Origin: Polyangia bacterium
GTDB taxonomy: Bacteria > Myxococcota_A > Polyangia > Nannocystales > Nannocystaceae
DNA length: 64,000 bases
Direction: 5' to 3'
Assembly (NCBI GenBank): GCA_030429545.1
Contig: JAUIFF010000019.1
Coordinates: 62,001 to 126,000, forward strand
Both the position numbers and the translations under genes were made by a program. A model generated the notes under the pieces. The model was not told the DNA's origin and made no database searches. It saw only the letters and a list, made by a program, of their open reading frames with translations. Of the stretch, positions 51,347-59,756 are shown piece after piece; position 1 is the stretch's first letter, and the number at the start of each line of letters is the position of its first letter.

Positions 51347-51397
51347 GCAAACTCCTCCGGGCGCATCCTACTAGGTTTGGCGTGGTATGAGCCGTGA

Positions 51398-53032
51398 TTA
51401 AAGGGTCTTGAGGTATTCGAGTACAGCCGTGCGCTCTTCGTCGCTGAGGTGGTCGCCAAAGGTGTGGCCACTGTTGCTGTAGCCCAACAACGTCGAGTCG
51501 TGGATGTATTTGCGTTGGTTGGATGGCGCACTCTCCTGCGGCCCGGTTTCCTCCCACGGCCACCCGAGGGCATCGCGGTCGTAGTTGGTGCTGTCGTAGT
51601 CGACACGCCGCCAATAGGCCGGCCGTGCCTCGGAGTTGAGCACGAGTTCGATGGTCGGCACCGACGCGTTGTGAAGGTACGGTGCACTCGCCCAAATCCC
51701 GTCGAGCGGTGGCGCGGTGTACCCAACAAACGGTTCATCGGCGACGAGCTGGGTGACCTGCCCATACCACGAACTGTTGAACCAATCGACCAACGCACCA
51801 ACGTCGCCCTGGCCAGAGAGGTCGCCGAGCAGGGAGTCGGTACCGATCACCTCGAGTGGTATGAGCAGGTTGGGAAAGGTCTCGAGTGCAGGGTCGTCGT
51901 TGTAGGTCCCGTGACACCCGGCGCAGCTGCACTCAAACAGCTCTTGGCCCTCGGCTGCGAGTGCCTCGTCGATTGGCCACGGATATTTCGGGGCTTCGAT
52001 GCTCTCCAAGAAGGCGCGGATGTCTGAGAAGTACTCGAGCATCTCGCTGGCTTTGTCGGTATCGTCGACACACAGCGACGAAGCAAACATCATGGTGCCG
52101 CGGTGATCGTAGCGGGACATCCCGTTGTAGAAATGTCCGCCCTTCTTTTTGACCCGCCACCACGGCGGCGTATCGACCGGCACGACCGGGGGATCGACCG
52201 GGGTCAGCTGCTCGTCGGACCACGCCAACGTATCGGGGTCGCGGTGGGAAGCGAGGATCACAGCCACGTTGTCAGCCGGATTGGCACCGATCGTCTTGGT
52301 TTGGATATAGGGCGACAACGCGTCGTAGCGAGCCTTGAACTTGTTCATCTCCTTGCCAGCGTCGGTGAACTCGGGCAACTCGGGAATCAGGTTGAGCAGC
52401 AGGGAGAAATCGCCGGTGTAGTCGGCATCGTGGCGGCCTAGACCAATCACCAACTCGCCGTTGAGCTTGCCCGCGTGACAAGTGAGGCAATTCATCGCCG
52501 CGAGTTCGGTCCCGCCTTCCGACATAATCACGTTCCAGTTGTACGGAACGTTTGCGTTTTTCCCCTCGCGCCACGGCAGCGATTCGCCGTCGGCGTAGGT
52601 CCCCAAAAACCCCTTGCCGAGTTGAAAGACCGTGTAGGGAATGCCGCAACTGACGTAATCTTCGTTGAGCAGGGCCCACTCGCCGGCAACCGGGTCACCT
52701 GCGAGTTCATCGGGCGGTGGCAACATAAAGCCCAGGTCCCACACACCCGGTTGCTCCCAACACGCAACCGGCTCGCCCGTGGTTGTGTCGGAATCACTCG
52801 AGTCGGAGTCACTCGAGGAATCGCTTGAACTCGAGTCTGAGTCGCTACCCCCGGTTGTGCCATCGGTCGTGCCTGGTGTCGTCGTTCCTGGCCCGGCGGT
52901 GGTGCCATCCTCGGTTTCAGAACCCGAGGAGGAAGCACTTGTCGTCCCCTCGCTACTGCCTCCGCTGTCGTCCGAACAACCAGCGACGCCTACCCCCAAG
53001 ACGATTGCAGAGACAATGATCCGAGATTTCAT
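51398..53032 (-). CDS. Lipoprotein di-heme cytochrome c (peroxidase-like)
   Basis: Exported lipoprotein of 544 residues. Lipobox VGVAGC is followed by a Ser/Asp/Thr/Glu linker to about residue 88. The periplasmic part has two heme-c sites: CLTCH in MNCLTCHAGKLNG and CAGCH in ECSCAGCHGTYND. The C-terminal DGIWASAPYLHNASVPTI segment is common in cytochrome c peroxidase-like and related di-heme proteins. The first start is preceded by a dyad at 53048. Position among lipid genes suggests an electron-transfer role, but this is unproven. Confidence 0.82.
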   Translation of the reverse strand: MKSRIIVSAIVLGVGVAGCSDDSGGSSEGTTSASSSGSETEDGTTAGPGTTTPGTTDGTTGGSDSDSSSSDSSSDSDSSDSDTTTGEPVACWEQPGVWDLGFMLPPPDELAGDPVAGEWALLNEDYVSCGIPYTVFQLGKGFLGTYADGESLPWREGKNANVPYNWNVIMSEGGTELAAMNCLTCHAGKLNGELVIGLGRHDADYTGDFSLLLNLIPELPEFTDAGKEMNKFKARYDALSPYIQTKTIGANPADNVAVILASHRDPDTLAWSDEQLTPVDPPVVPVDTPPWWRVKKKGGHFYNGMSRYDHRGTMMFASSLCVDDTDKASEMLEYFSDIRAFLESIEAPKYPWPIDEALAAEGQELFECSCAGCHGTYNDDPALETFPNLLIPLEVIGTDSLLGDLSGQGDVGALVDWFNSSWYGQVTQLVADEPFVGYTAPPLDGIWASAPYLHNASVPTIELVLNSEARPAYWRRVDYDSTNYDRDALGWPWEETGPQESAPSNQRKYIHDSTLLGYSNSGHTFGDHLSDEERTAVLEYLKTL

Positions 53033-53047
53033 GATGGGCTTATAGCC

Positions 53048-53070
53048 AACTTGCTTGTTGCCAGCAAGTT
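53048..53070. promoter_or_regulatory. Dyad upstream of the cytochrome lipoprotein gene
   Basis: AACTTGC, nine bases, GCAAGTT: perfect arms of seven, 16 bases before the start of the minus-strand cytochrome gene. The inner part (TTGCTGGCAAC on the minus strand) partly matches the site at 54978, so both may be bound by the same regulator. Confidence 0.45.
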
Positions 53071-53242
53071 AAATTTACACCAGCTCAGTCAAGTGTTCCC
53101 TCGACCGACTCCCCGCAATCGTCGATACATTCGCCACACCACCAGCTAGCTGGCGACCAAACGTTGTACTTTGGCTGGTGGCCACTCGCCGTCGGCTGTC
53201 GAGCACGGGGCCACGAGCCAATGAAGTACCCCTCTCAAGGGC

Positions 53243-54805
53243 TCACAGGAACTCCCCATCGCGCTCGCGCAACACGCCCTTCACAACCTTGCCGCCGGCA
53301 TTGCGGGGAAGCACGTCCATCACGACCATCGCCTTGGGCTGCTTGAACCGCGCGAGGATGTCGCCTAGGAAGGCCCGTAAACTATCGATATCGAGGGTCG
53401 AACCCGGTGTCAGCACAACCGCCGCCACCGGAACCTCGCCCCACTTACTGTCGGGCCTGCCGTACACCGCCGCATCGACGATTTCGGGGTGCGACGCCAG
53501 GGCATTTTCGACTTCGGCGCAGTACACATTCTCGCCACCCGAGATGATCATGTCCTTTTTGCGGTCGACCACCCAGATGTAGCCCTCGTCGTCCTGGCGC
53601 ACGAGGTCTCCCGAGTGAAACCACCCGCCGGCGAAGGCCTCGGCCGTCTCCTTGGGCTTGCGCCAATAGCCCTGCATGAGCGTGGGGCCGCGGTAGACGA
53701 TTTCACCGACCTCACCGCGCGCGACATCTCGCATGTTGTCGTCGACCACGCGGCACTGGATCGTCGGGATCGGCAGGCCGACCGAACCGAGTTTGCGCGA
53801 CGAGTCTTCACCGCGCAGCACACAGGTGATAGGCGACATCTCGGTCTGGCCAAACACGGCGATGTTGATCGCGTTGGGAAAGGTCTCGGCCATTTGGCGC
53901 AACAGAGTCTTGGACGCGGGGGCTGCCCCCCAGCTGATCACCCGCAGTTGTCGACCTTTTTCACGCGCGTCCGGGTGGGCACAAATCGCTTTCCACTGCG
54001 CCGGGACGTTGAACACAATCGTCGCCCCCTCGCGCTCGTAGGCGTCGAGCAGCGCACCGGCATCGAATCCCCCGAGCGGGTGAATGACACTCGGGATCCC
54101 GAGGACAAAGTTGGGTGCGATCGACCCGAGCCCAGCGATGTGAAACAGCGGAGCGGTCATAAACCCGACATCGTCTTCGCTGAACATCTCCATCGCCCGG
54201 ATGCAGGTCAGCGATTGCCCGGCCAGGTTGATGTGGTCGAGCATGGCCCCCTTGGGCCGCCCGGTGGTGCCCGAGGTGTACATAATGAGTGCGGGGGTGT
54301 CCTCAGGGACATCCGGGGGCGTAAACCCGTCGGGATCTTCGGCAACGAGGTCGTCAAACGCTTCCATCTCGGCCGGCGCACTGCCCAACACCACCACCCG
54401 CTTGATCCGCTGGGTGTTGGCCCGGATCGCGGTGACCAACGGGAGTAATGGTTCGTCGACCACAAGCACATCGCCGTCGGCGTCGTCGATGATGTAGGCG
54501 ATTTCGGGTGGTGCGAGCCGGACATTGATCGGCACGGCGATCGCCCCGAGGGTGTTGATCCCCATGACCGCCTCGACAACCTCGGTGCGGTTGAGGACGA
54601 ACATGAGCACCCGATCGCCAAAGGCCACCCCACGCCGCGCCAATGCAGCCGCGAATGCGGTGATCCGCCCATGGGCCTCGCGCCAGGTCGTCGCTACCCC
54701 GCGGTAGCGAAACGCAGTGGCCTCGGGTCGCATCGCCGCGTGGCCAGCGATCTGATTCATCCAGTGATTGCGGCGTTGAGCGAGGGGGATGGCGCGTTGT
54801 TCCAT
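53243..54805 (-). CDS. Acyl-CoA synthetase (AMP-binding enzyme)
   Basis: Cytoplasmic ligase of about 520 residues of the ANL superfamily that activates a carboxylic acid to its CoA ester through an acyl-adenylate. Motifs are LIMYTSGTTGRPKGAML (A3), FGQTEMSPI (A5), YRGPTLMQGYWRKP, SGDLVRQDDEGYIWVVDRKKD (A7/A8) and the C-terminal PRNAGGKVVKGVLRE with the catalytic Lys. ATG 54805 with AGGTG upstream is preferred; a longer frame from 54934 has a non-conserved N-terminus. It is the first gene of the lipid-degradation stretch on the minus strand. Confidence 0.92.
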   Translation of the reverse strand: MEQRAIPLAQRRNHWMNQIAGHAAMRPEATAFRYRGVATTWREAHGRITAFAAALARRGVAFGDRVLMFVLNRTEVVEAVMGINTLGAIAVPINVRLAPPEIAYIIDDADGDVLVVDEPLLPLVTAIRANTQRIKRVVVLGSAPAEMEAFDDLVAEDPDGFTPPDVPEDTPALIMYTSGTTGRPKGAMLDHINLAGQSLTCIRAMEMFSEDDVGFMTAPLFHIAGLGSIAPNFVLGIPSVIHPLGGFDAGALLDAYEREGATIVFNVPAQWKAICAHPDAREKGRQLRVISWGAAPASKTLLRQMAETFPNAINIAVFGQTEMSPITCVLRGEDSSRKLGSVGLPIPTIQCRVVDDNMRDVARGEVGEIVYRGPTLMQGYWRKPKETAEAFAGGWFHSGDLVRQDDEGYIWVVDRKKDMIISGGENVYCAEVENALASHPEIVDAAVYGRPDSKWGEVPVAAVVLTPGSTLDIDSLRAFLGDILARFKQPKAMVVMDVLPRNAGGKVVKGVLRERDGEFL

Positions 54806-54977
54806 GGTGGCACCTGCCTGATAGCGTCTTGAAGAACTCGACATTGGCCCTGTGCTCGTTGTCGGTGACCGCGGTAAACACCGACTGAAAGCCTCGACCA
54901 AACGCCCCTGAGAATACCGTTGTCTCGGCGACAATCGGAGTCAATTGAAGTTGATATCAGACACCTTGCCGTATCTT

Positions 54978-54994
54978 TTGCTGGTTGCCAACAA
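54978..54994. promoter_or_regulatory. TTGCTGG-N3-CCAACAA near-palindrome, candidate operator
   Basis: One mismatch between the seven-base arms. It lies in the divergent region between the acyl-CoA synthetase gene and the pectinacetylesterase-like gene. It shares TTGCTGG and flanking CAA with the dyad at 53048. Confidence 0.4.
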
Positions 54995-55032
54995 GTTTTT
55001 TAGGGCACACACCCGTGCTACGGTGCCGCGCG

Positions 55033-56430
55033 ATGCCGACTGAACTTGCATATCCACGTTGTTGCCATCCCCATACGGGCAGTTTGAAGCCGCTTTGGAG
55101 TCTGCTCGTGCTCGCTGGCTTGAGCCTTCCGGCATGTTCCGGTGACAACGTGGGTACCGGCACGGATTCGGAAACGACATCGGCCGTCTCGGCGAGTGAA
55201 ACAAGTGATGGTGCGAGTACAGATGTAGACACAACGACTTCGGACACCACCGAGGGGCCGACCTCAACCGGACCAACAGGCACGATGTCGGCCGGCGAAA
55301 CGAGCAGTAGCGACGGCACCACCGACGATAGCGATTCAGACCCGTCGACGACCGGACCCGTGGAGCCGTTTTGCGGCGATGCCAATGTCGACCCCGACGA
55401 GGAGTGTGACGACGGCAACGAAAACGACTTCGACGGCTGTCGCAACGACTGCACCGAAGTCGAGCTATTGGACCCGCCAGAACTCGAGTGGGAATACTAC
55501 GAGATTGAGGGGACTGCGTGCCTCAACGGCTCAACTGCGGGCTTCGGCATCAGCCACAACCCCGACTCCGACGGCATCATGATCTACCTCGAAGGCGGTG
55601 GCGCGTGCTTCAACGACGCCTGCGACTTCACGGCTTTTAGCCTGCCGTTTGTCCCCCCGATCGACGGCATCTTCAACCGCAACAACGACAGTAACCCGGT
55701 CCGCAACTGGACCATGGTGTATGTCCCCTATTGCACAGGTGACATCTATTCCGGTGACAACGAATACGAACTCGCCGGCGATCTACGGTTTTTCCACGGA
55801 TACTCCAACGTCCGGCGCTTTCTCGAAGTCCTCGTCCCGAGCTTTGAAAAGCAGCGAGTCCTGCTCACGGGTATCAGCGCCGGTGGCTTTGGAGCAGCCC
55901 TCAACACCACCCAAGCCGCCGATGCCTACGGCGACTCGGTGACACTCACCGTCATCGACGACTCCGGGCCGCCGCTGAGCAATGACGTCATCGCACCTTG
56001 CCTGCAAGACACATTTCGCGAGGTGTGGGGTCTCGACCATACTGTCCTAGCCCAGTGCCCCGAGTGCGATGAGCAAAACTTCGCAAGTGGCTTGATGGAA
56101 CATGTCCTAACAAACTACCCAAATGTACGGTTTGGACTCTACTCAAATATCGCCGATCAAATTATCCGTACATACATGGGGTTTGGCTGGGGCAATGGCC
56201 AACACAACAATTGCGAGGGCATCCCAACTTCCGTTCCGATTAGTGCCTACTCTGGTGACCTCGATATGTTGCAGGCTAGCTACCTCGACGAGGCATCGAC
56301 ATTCTATCGGACCGGCCTCGGCCACACGGTACTGCGGGTCGGCTACTACTCAACCATGGTCGACGGAAAAACCGTGCCACAGTGGGTGGGTGATGTGCTC
56401 GATGGTACGGTCACCCACGTCGGTCCGTAG
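55033..56430 (+). CDS. Pectinacetylesterase/Notum-like lipoprotein with DUF4215 unit
   Basis: Exported lipoprotein of about 465 residues. Lipobox LPAC, a long Ser/Thr/Asp linker and one DUF4215 unit (FCGDANVDPDEECDDGN) precede an alpha/beta-hydrolase of the pectinacetylesterase/Notum family. The oxyanion loop is YLEGGGACFN, the nucleophile is Ser in GISAGGFGA, and the acid and base are Asp in IDDSGPP and His in GLGHTVLR. It would remove acyl groups from sugars or proteins outside the cell. ATG 55033 is chosen because it lies closest to the signal peptide; 54985 is possible. Confidence 0.85.
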   Translation: MPTELAYPRCCHPHTGSLKPLWSLLVLAGLSLPACSGDNVGTGTDSETTSAVSASETSDGASTDVDTTTSDTTEGPTSTGPTGTMSAGETSSSDGTTDDSDSDPSTTGPVEPFCGDANVDPDEECDDGNENDFDGCRNDCTEVELLDPPELEWEYYEIEGTACLNGSTAGFGISHNPDSDGIMIYLEGGGACFNDACDFTAFSLPFVPPIDGIFNRNNDSNPVRNWTMVYVPYCTGDIYSGDNEYELAGDLRFFHGYSNVRRFLEVLVPSFEKQRVLLTGISAGGFGAALNTTQAADAYGDSVTLTVIDDSGPPLSNDVIAPCLQDTFREVWGLDHTVLAQCPECDEQNFASGLMEHVLTNYPNVRFGLYSNIADQIIRTYMGFGWGNGQHNNCEGIPTSVPISAYSGDLDMLQASYLDEASTFYRTGLGHTVLRVGYYSTMVDGKTVPQWVGDVLDGTVTHVGP

Positions 56431-56536
56431 CGCACCAACTACCACCGGCCTGCAGACAAAGAGCGATATTTAACACGAATACGCAGCGCCCCGATCGGCA
56501 AGTGAATAATGAGTCTAGCCAGAGGTCGATGGTCCA

Positions 56537-57586
56537 GTGTCTCCCCTCAACCGTTGTCTGCCGTGTTTTCTATTGCTCATCACCCCTAGCTTGACGCAGG
56601 GTTGCAGCGACAACGCCGAATCGACCACCGAATCGACAGCCCCAACCACGACGGAGGTAACGACCGACGCTCCCTCAACGGGGCCCGAAACCGACCCGAC
56701 GACGACCGACGAGTCGATGACCGATGAGCTGACAACCGACGGAGCGACGACCGACGGGCCGACGACCGGAGAGCCGACGACCGGAGAGCCGACGACTGAC
56801 GACCCGATAACCACAAGCGATACTGCAGCTGATTGCGATCCCGAGGCTGACGTCATCGCAGTCGACCTCAATATAGGAGGGCCGATATTTACCGACAACA
56901 GCGAGTCATTGGTCGCGGTTGTCGAAGAGCAAATCCTCGAGCTCTCGCTGTGCGGCGAAGTGCTCAACACAATCGTTTCGGGAGTCGATTTAGGACACGG
57001 CGAAGCGCACCAGCTCACCCCGGGTAACACGCGACTGTTCTTCACAAACTCGAACGGTATCGCTCGAGTTTCGTTTCCGAGTGGCGACAACTTTGAACAA
57101 CTTGTCGAAGACGGTGCGATCTATGAGCTCGCTGTCACGCTAGACGAAACCGAAGCGTTCTACTATGTCAACGGTGGCGACGCATTCCACGTAACACTCG
57201 AGCCACCTGGACAGCCACAACTATTCGACGTCGACCCCACCCCACGGACGTTCGCTATCTCCCCAGATGGCACAAAGCTCGCGTACATGGACAATAGCGA
57301 CGATATTTATACGCGTGAGATTGGCAGCAACGTGAGCGTATTTCAGGTCCACGTCGCCAACGGTCCACGTCGTGTTGTCCAGTGGATGCCCGACAGCGAG
57401 CGAATTATGTACCTTGAGGACCTGGGTCAGTTCACCCACTATCTCCGCACATATAATATCAACACCATGGAAACCGTCGATCATTTTCTCGTCGACGAGT
57501 TTCCCATTGGCTCGTTTGCCCTTTCACCAGATGCAAGTCGGGTCGTGGTCGACCTCGGGCCAACATATAAAGTTTTCAAGTTCTAA
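56537..57586 (+). CDS. Beta-propeller lipoprotein with repetitive Thr linker
   Basis: Exported lipoprotein of 349 residues starting at GTG 56537. Lipobox SLTQGC is followed by a linker (about residues 25-92) coded by imperfect 15-base repeats (ACCGACGGxCCGACG type, about 56716-56805) giving TTDGPTTGEPTT-like units. The rest shows PD40/WD40-like blades (GNTRLFFTNSNGI, SPDGTKLAYMDNS, WMPDSERIMYLED, SPDASRVVVD). Function is unknown; such propellers often bind partners at the cell surface. Confidence 0.75.
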   Translation: MSPLNRCLPCFLLLITPSLTQGCSDNAESTTESTAPTTTEVTTDAPSTGPETDPTTTDESMTDELTTDGATTDGPTTGEPTTGEPTTDDPITTSDTAADCDPEADVIAVDLNIGGPIFTDNSESLVAVVEEQILELSLCGEVLNTIVSGVDLGHGEAHQLTPGNTRLFFTNSNGIARVSFPSGDNFEQLVEDGAIYELAVTLDETEAFYYVNGGDAFHVTLEPPGQPQLFDVDPTPRTFAISPDGTKLAYMDNSDDIYTREIGSNVSVFQVHVANGPRRVVQWMPDSERIMYLEDLGQFTHYLRTYNINTMETVDHFLVDEFPIGSFALSPDASRVVVDLGPTYKVFKF

Positions 57587-58157
57587 CTGTCCGAGCATTA
57601 TCGAAGCCTTCGTATTCCCTCGGCCATATACGCTCGTCTTCGTTCACGGCTGCCACCACCGCATCCGCACAGACACCGTCCTCAACATCGCTCGCAGGTT
57701 CACCGAACCTCGGGCCATACAACCGATAGCGAGGAATGGTAGTATGTAGCGAAACGTCAACGACGCGCCGCTCTCCGACCCACCGCTGTCGATCGCTGCA
57801 CCGTGAAAACCGGCCACGCAGACAAGTCCTTGCGCGCTCGCTCGTCACTGTGCATGTCAGCGATATAGTTGTGTACACATAAAGTGCCGTCACGGCGGCG
57901 GTATTCCAAACCGACCGACATATAATCGCACCTCCGGGTGTTGGCGGTAAAATTCGAGCAGTTCGAGACAGGTTTTTGCGCCCAGTGCTATCGACTCACC
58001 TCCTTGAGCCCCTCGAACACTCTTTGTTGGGTGCGTTTCAAGGCGGCGCCAGCGCTTCTGCCGATATCAGCCACTTGGCAGGGCGGCACATATTAACATG
58101 TCCCAAAGGACATATAAATGATACCCTTCGGTCGTAACGAAGCGCCGGTGTCTTTGT
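57587..58157. other. Intergenic region, nothing convincing
   Basis: About 570 bases. Minus-strand frames at 57576-57893 and 58038-58382 overlap flanking genes and show no motif, signal or start context. The right end (58070-58140) is AT-rich and probably holds the promoter of the OmpA/CHAT operon. Confidence 0.5.
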
Positions 58158-59756
58158 ATGCGAAATAGAGCCTTCGAACATTGCTACGGCTCGAAAAGGG
58201 TTGCTTGTCAACGCACGCATCCTCGCGTCTGCATTACTTGCTGCCTGGCTGCGCTCTGTTTTGTCGGGTGTGCCCTGACCCCTTACCCAACCTCGGCACA
58301 ACCGGCAGGAGAACAACCTGCGGCGACGAAACAACCGACGCCAAGCGAACGGGGTACGGAACCTGCAGCCTCCGTCACACAACCTCCAGAATCATCCGAA
58401 TTTTCGATACCCGCCAAGCCAGTCTGGCCGAAACCTGACCTCTTTCGCCTCCACCCAACGCGCAATATGGCAGAGCTCGGGCTCTACACGGGCGTATTCG
58501 TCGTCAGCAACTCCCATGAGCTCTACAATCACCGCGAGCAGTGGCAACCCTATCGACCGGGCCTGAGTGTCGGTTTACGCGGCGGTTTTTATCCGCTCAA
58601 GTTCTTAGGAGCCGAAGTCGAAGGTGGCATCGTACCGCTGCGGACCGATGGGGGTGGACGGGCGATGCTATACACGATCCGAGGACATGCACTGTTCCAA
58701 CTACCACTGTTCAGTGCTGTACCGTTTATCCTTGGAGGCGGGGGCGTCACAGGGACAACAGGAGCCCTAGGACCCGACATCGACCCATCCTTTCACTTTG
58801 GTGGAGGTGTCAAAGCCTACCTAAATCACTGGTTCGGCATCCGCGTAGATGCACGCGGGCTCCCCATGCCAGCACGCACACTTGATGGTGGCTATACCCT
58901 CCACAGTGAGCTCCTGTTTAGTGTGGTCATTACTCTCAATCGTCAGCGACGTGACAACGATAACGACGGCTTTCATGACCCACGTCAGCGATCACGACGC
59001 GAAGACGCATGCCCGGCAACCCCGGGGGTCCGGGACCTCCGCGGCTGCCCAGATCTCGACGGTGACGGGATCACGGACAGCGAAGATATCTGTCCTCGAA
59101 AACCGGGGTCAAAAACGCGTAAGGGATGTCCCGAACTCCTCGACACCGACGGCGACGGATATTTTGATCCGCGCCAGTTTGAGATCCCACCGGGTAAAAA
59201 AGACCTCTGCCCTGGAGTCGCTGGCGTGCCGGAGTATACAGGCTGTCCCGTGCCGGACTCCGACGACGATCGTGTCGACGACCTCCACGACAAATGTATT
59301 GACAAGCCCGAAACAATCAATGGCTACCAAGATGCGGACGGGTGTCCCGATAAGGTCCCGAAACAAGTTCGAAAAATTCTCGGTCGGATTCAGGGCATTC
59401 AGTTTGGGTTCCTGCGGGCAAACCTCACGGAGAACTCGAAACCGATTATTGCCAGCGCTGCCAAGGTTCTTGCTAAATACCCCGACCTTCGGCTGGAGAT
59501 TCAAGGGCACACTGACAGCGATGGCAACCCAGAGAAAAATCTCGAGTTGTCGCGTAGACGAGCAGAAGCGGTCCGTACCGAATTGATCAATGCCGGTCTC
59601 CCAGAACATCAGGTTACCGCCGTCGGCTATGGCGGCGACAAACCGATTTCTAGCAATCAAACAGAGGAGGGCCGGTCGGTCAACCGGAGGATCGAATTTC
59701 GGTTGCTCGACCAGGATGGGCGTGCCCTCGAAGTTCCCGGAGGAAAAAAGAAGTGA
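58158..59756 (+). CDS. OmpA-family protein with barrel-like region and thrombospondin type 3-like repeats
   Basis: Outer-membrane protein of 532 residues. After an N-terminal signal and Pro/Thr-rich stretch, residues about 95-270 look like a small beta-barrel (GLYTGVFVVSN, GLSVGLRGGFYPL, GAEVEGGIVPLR). Calcium-binding thrombospondin type 3-like repeats follow (DNDNDGFHDP, DLDGDGITDSEDICP, DTDGDGYFDP, DSDDDRVDDLHDKC). The OmpA C-terminal domain has LRLEIQGHTDSDGNPEKNLELSRRRAEAV split across its peptidoglycan-binding face, then VTAVGYGGDKPISSN and NRRIEF. The stop overlaps the CHAT gene start by four bases, so it is the first gene of the module B operon. Confidence 0.85.
   Translation: MRNRAFEHCYGSKRVACQRTHPRVCITCCLAALCFVGCALTPYPTSAQPAGEQPAATKQPTPSERGTEPAASVTQPPESSEFSIPAKPVWPKPDLFRLHPTRNMAELGLYTGVFVVSNSHELYNHREQWQPYRPGLSVGLRGGFYPLKFLGAEVEGGIVPLRTDGGGRAMLYTIRGHALFQLPLFSAVPFILGGGGVTGTTGALGPDIDPSFHFGGGVKAYLNHWFGIRVDARGLPMPARTLDGGYTLHSELLFSVVITLNRQRRDNDNDGFHDPRQRSRREDACPATPGVRDLRGCPDLDGDGITDSEDICPRKPGSKTRKGCPELLDTDGDGYFDPRQFEIPPGKKDLCPGVAGVPEYTGCPVPDSDDDRVDDLHDKCIDKPETINGYQDADGCPDKVPKQVRKILGRIQGIQFGFLRANLTENSKPIIASAAKVLAKYPDLRLEIQGHTDSDGNPEKNLELSRRRAEAVRTELINAGLPEHQVTAVGYGGDKPISSNQTEEGRSVNRRIEFRLLDQDGRALEVPGGKKK

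Noticed and set aside
57576..57893. Minus-strand frame after the propeller lipoprotein
   Set aside because: It overlaps the end of the plus-strand gene and has no recognisable features.
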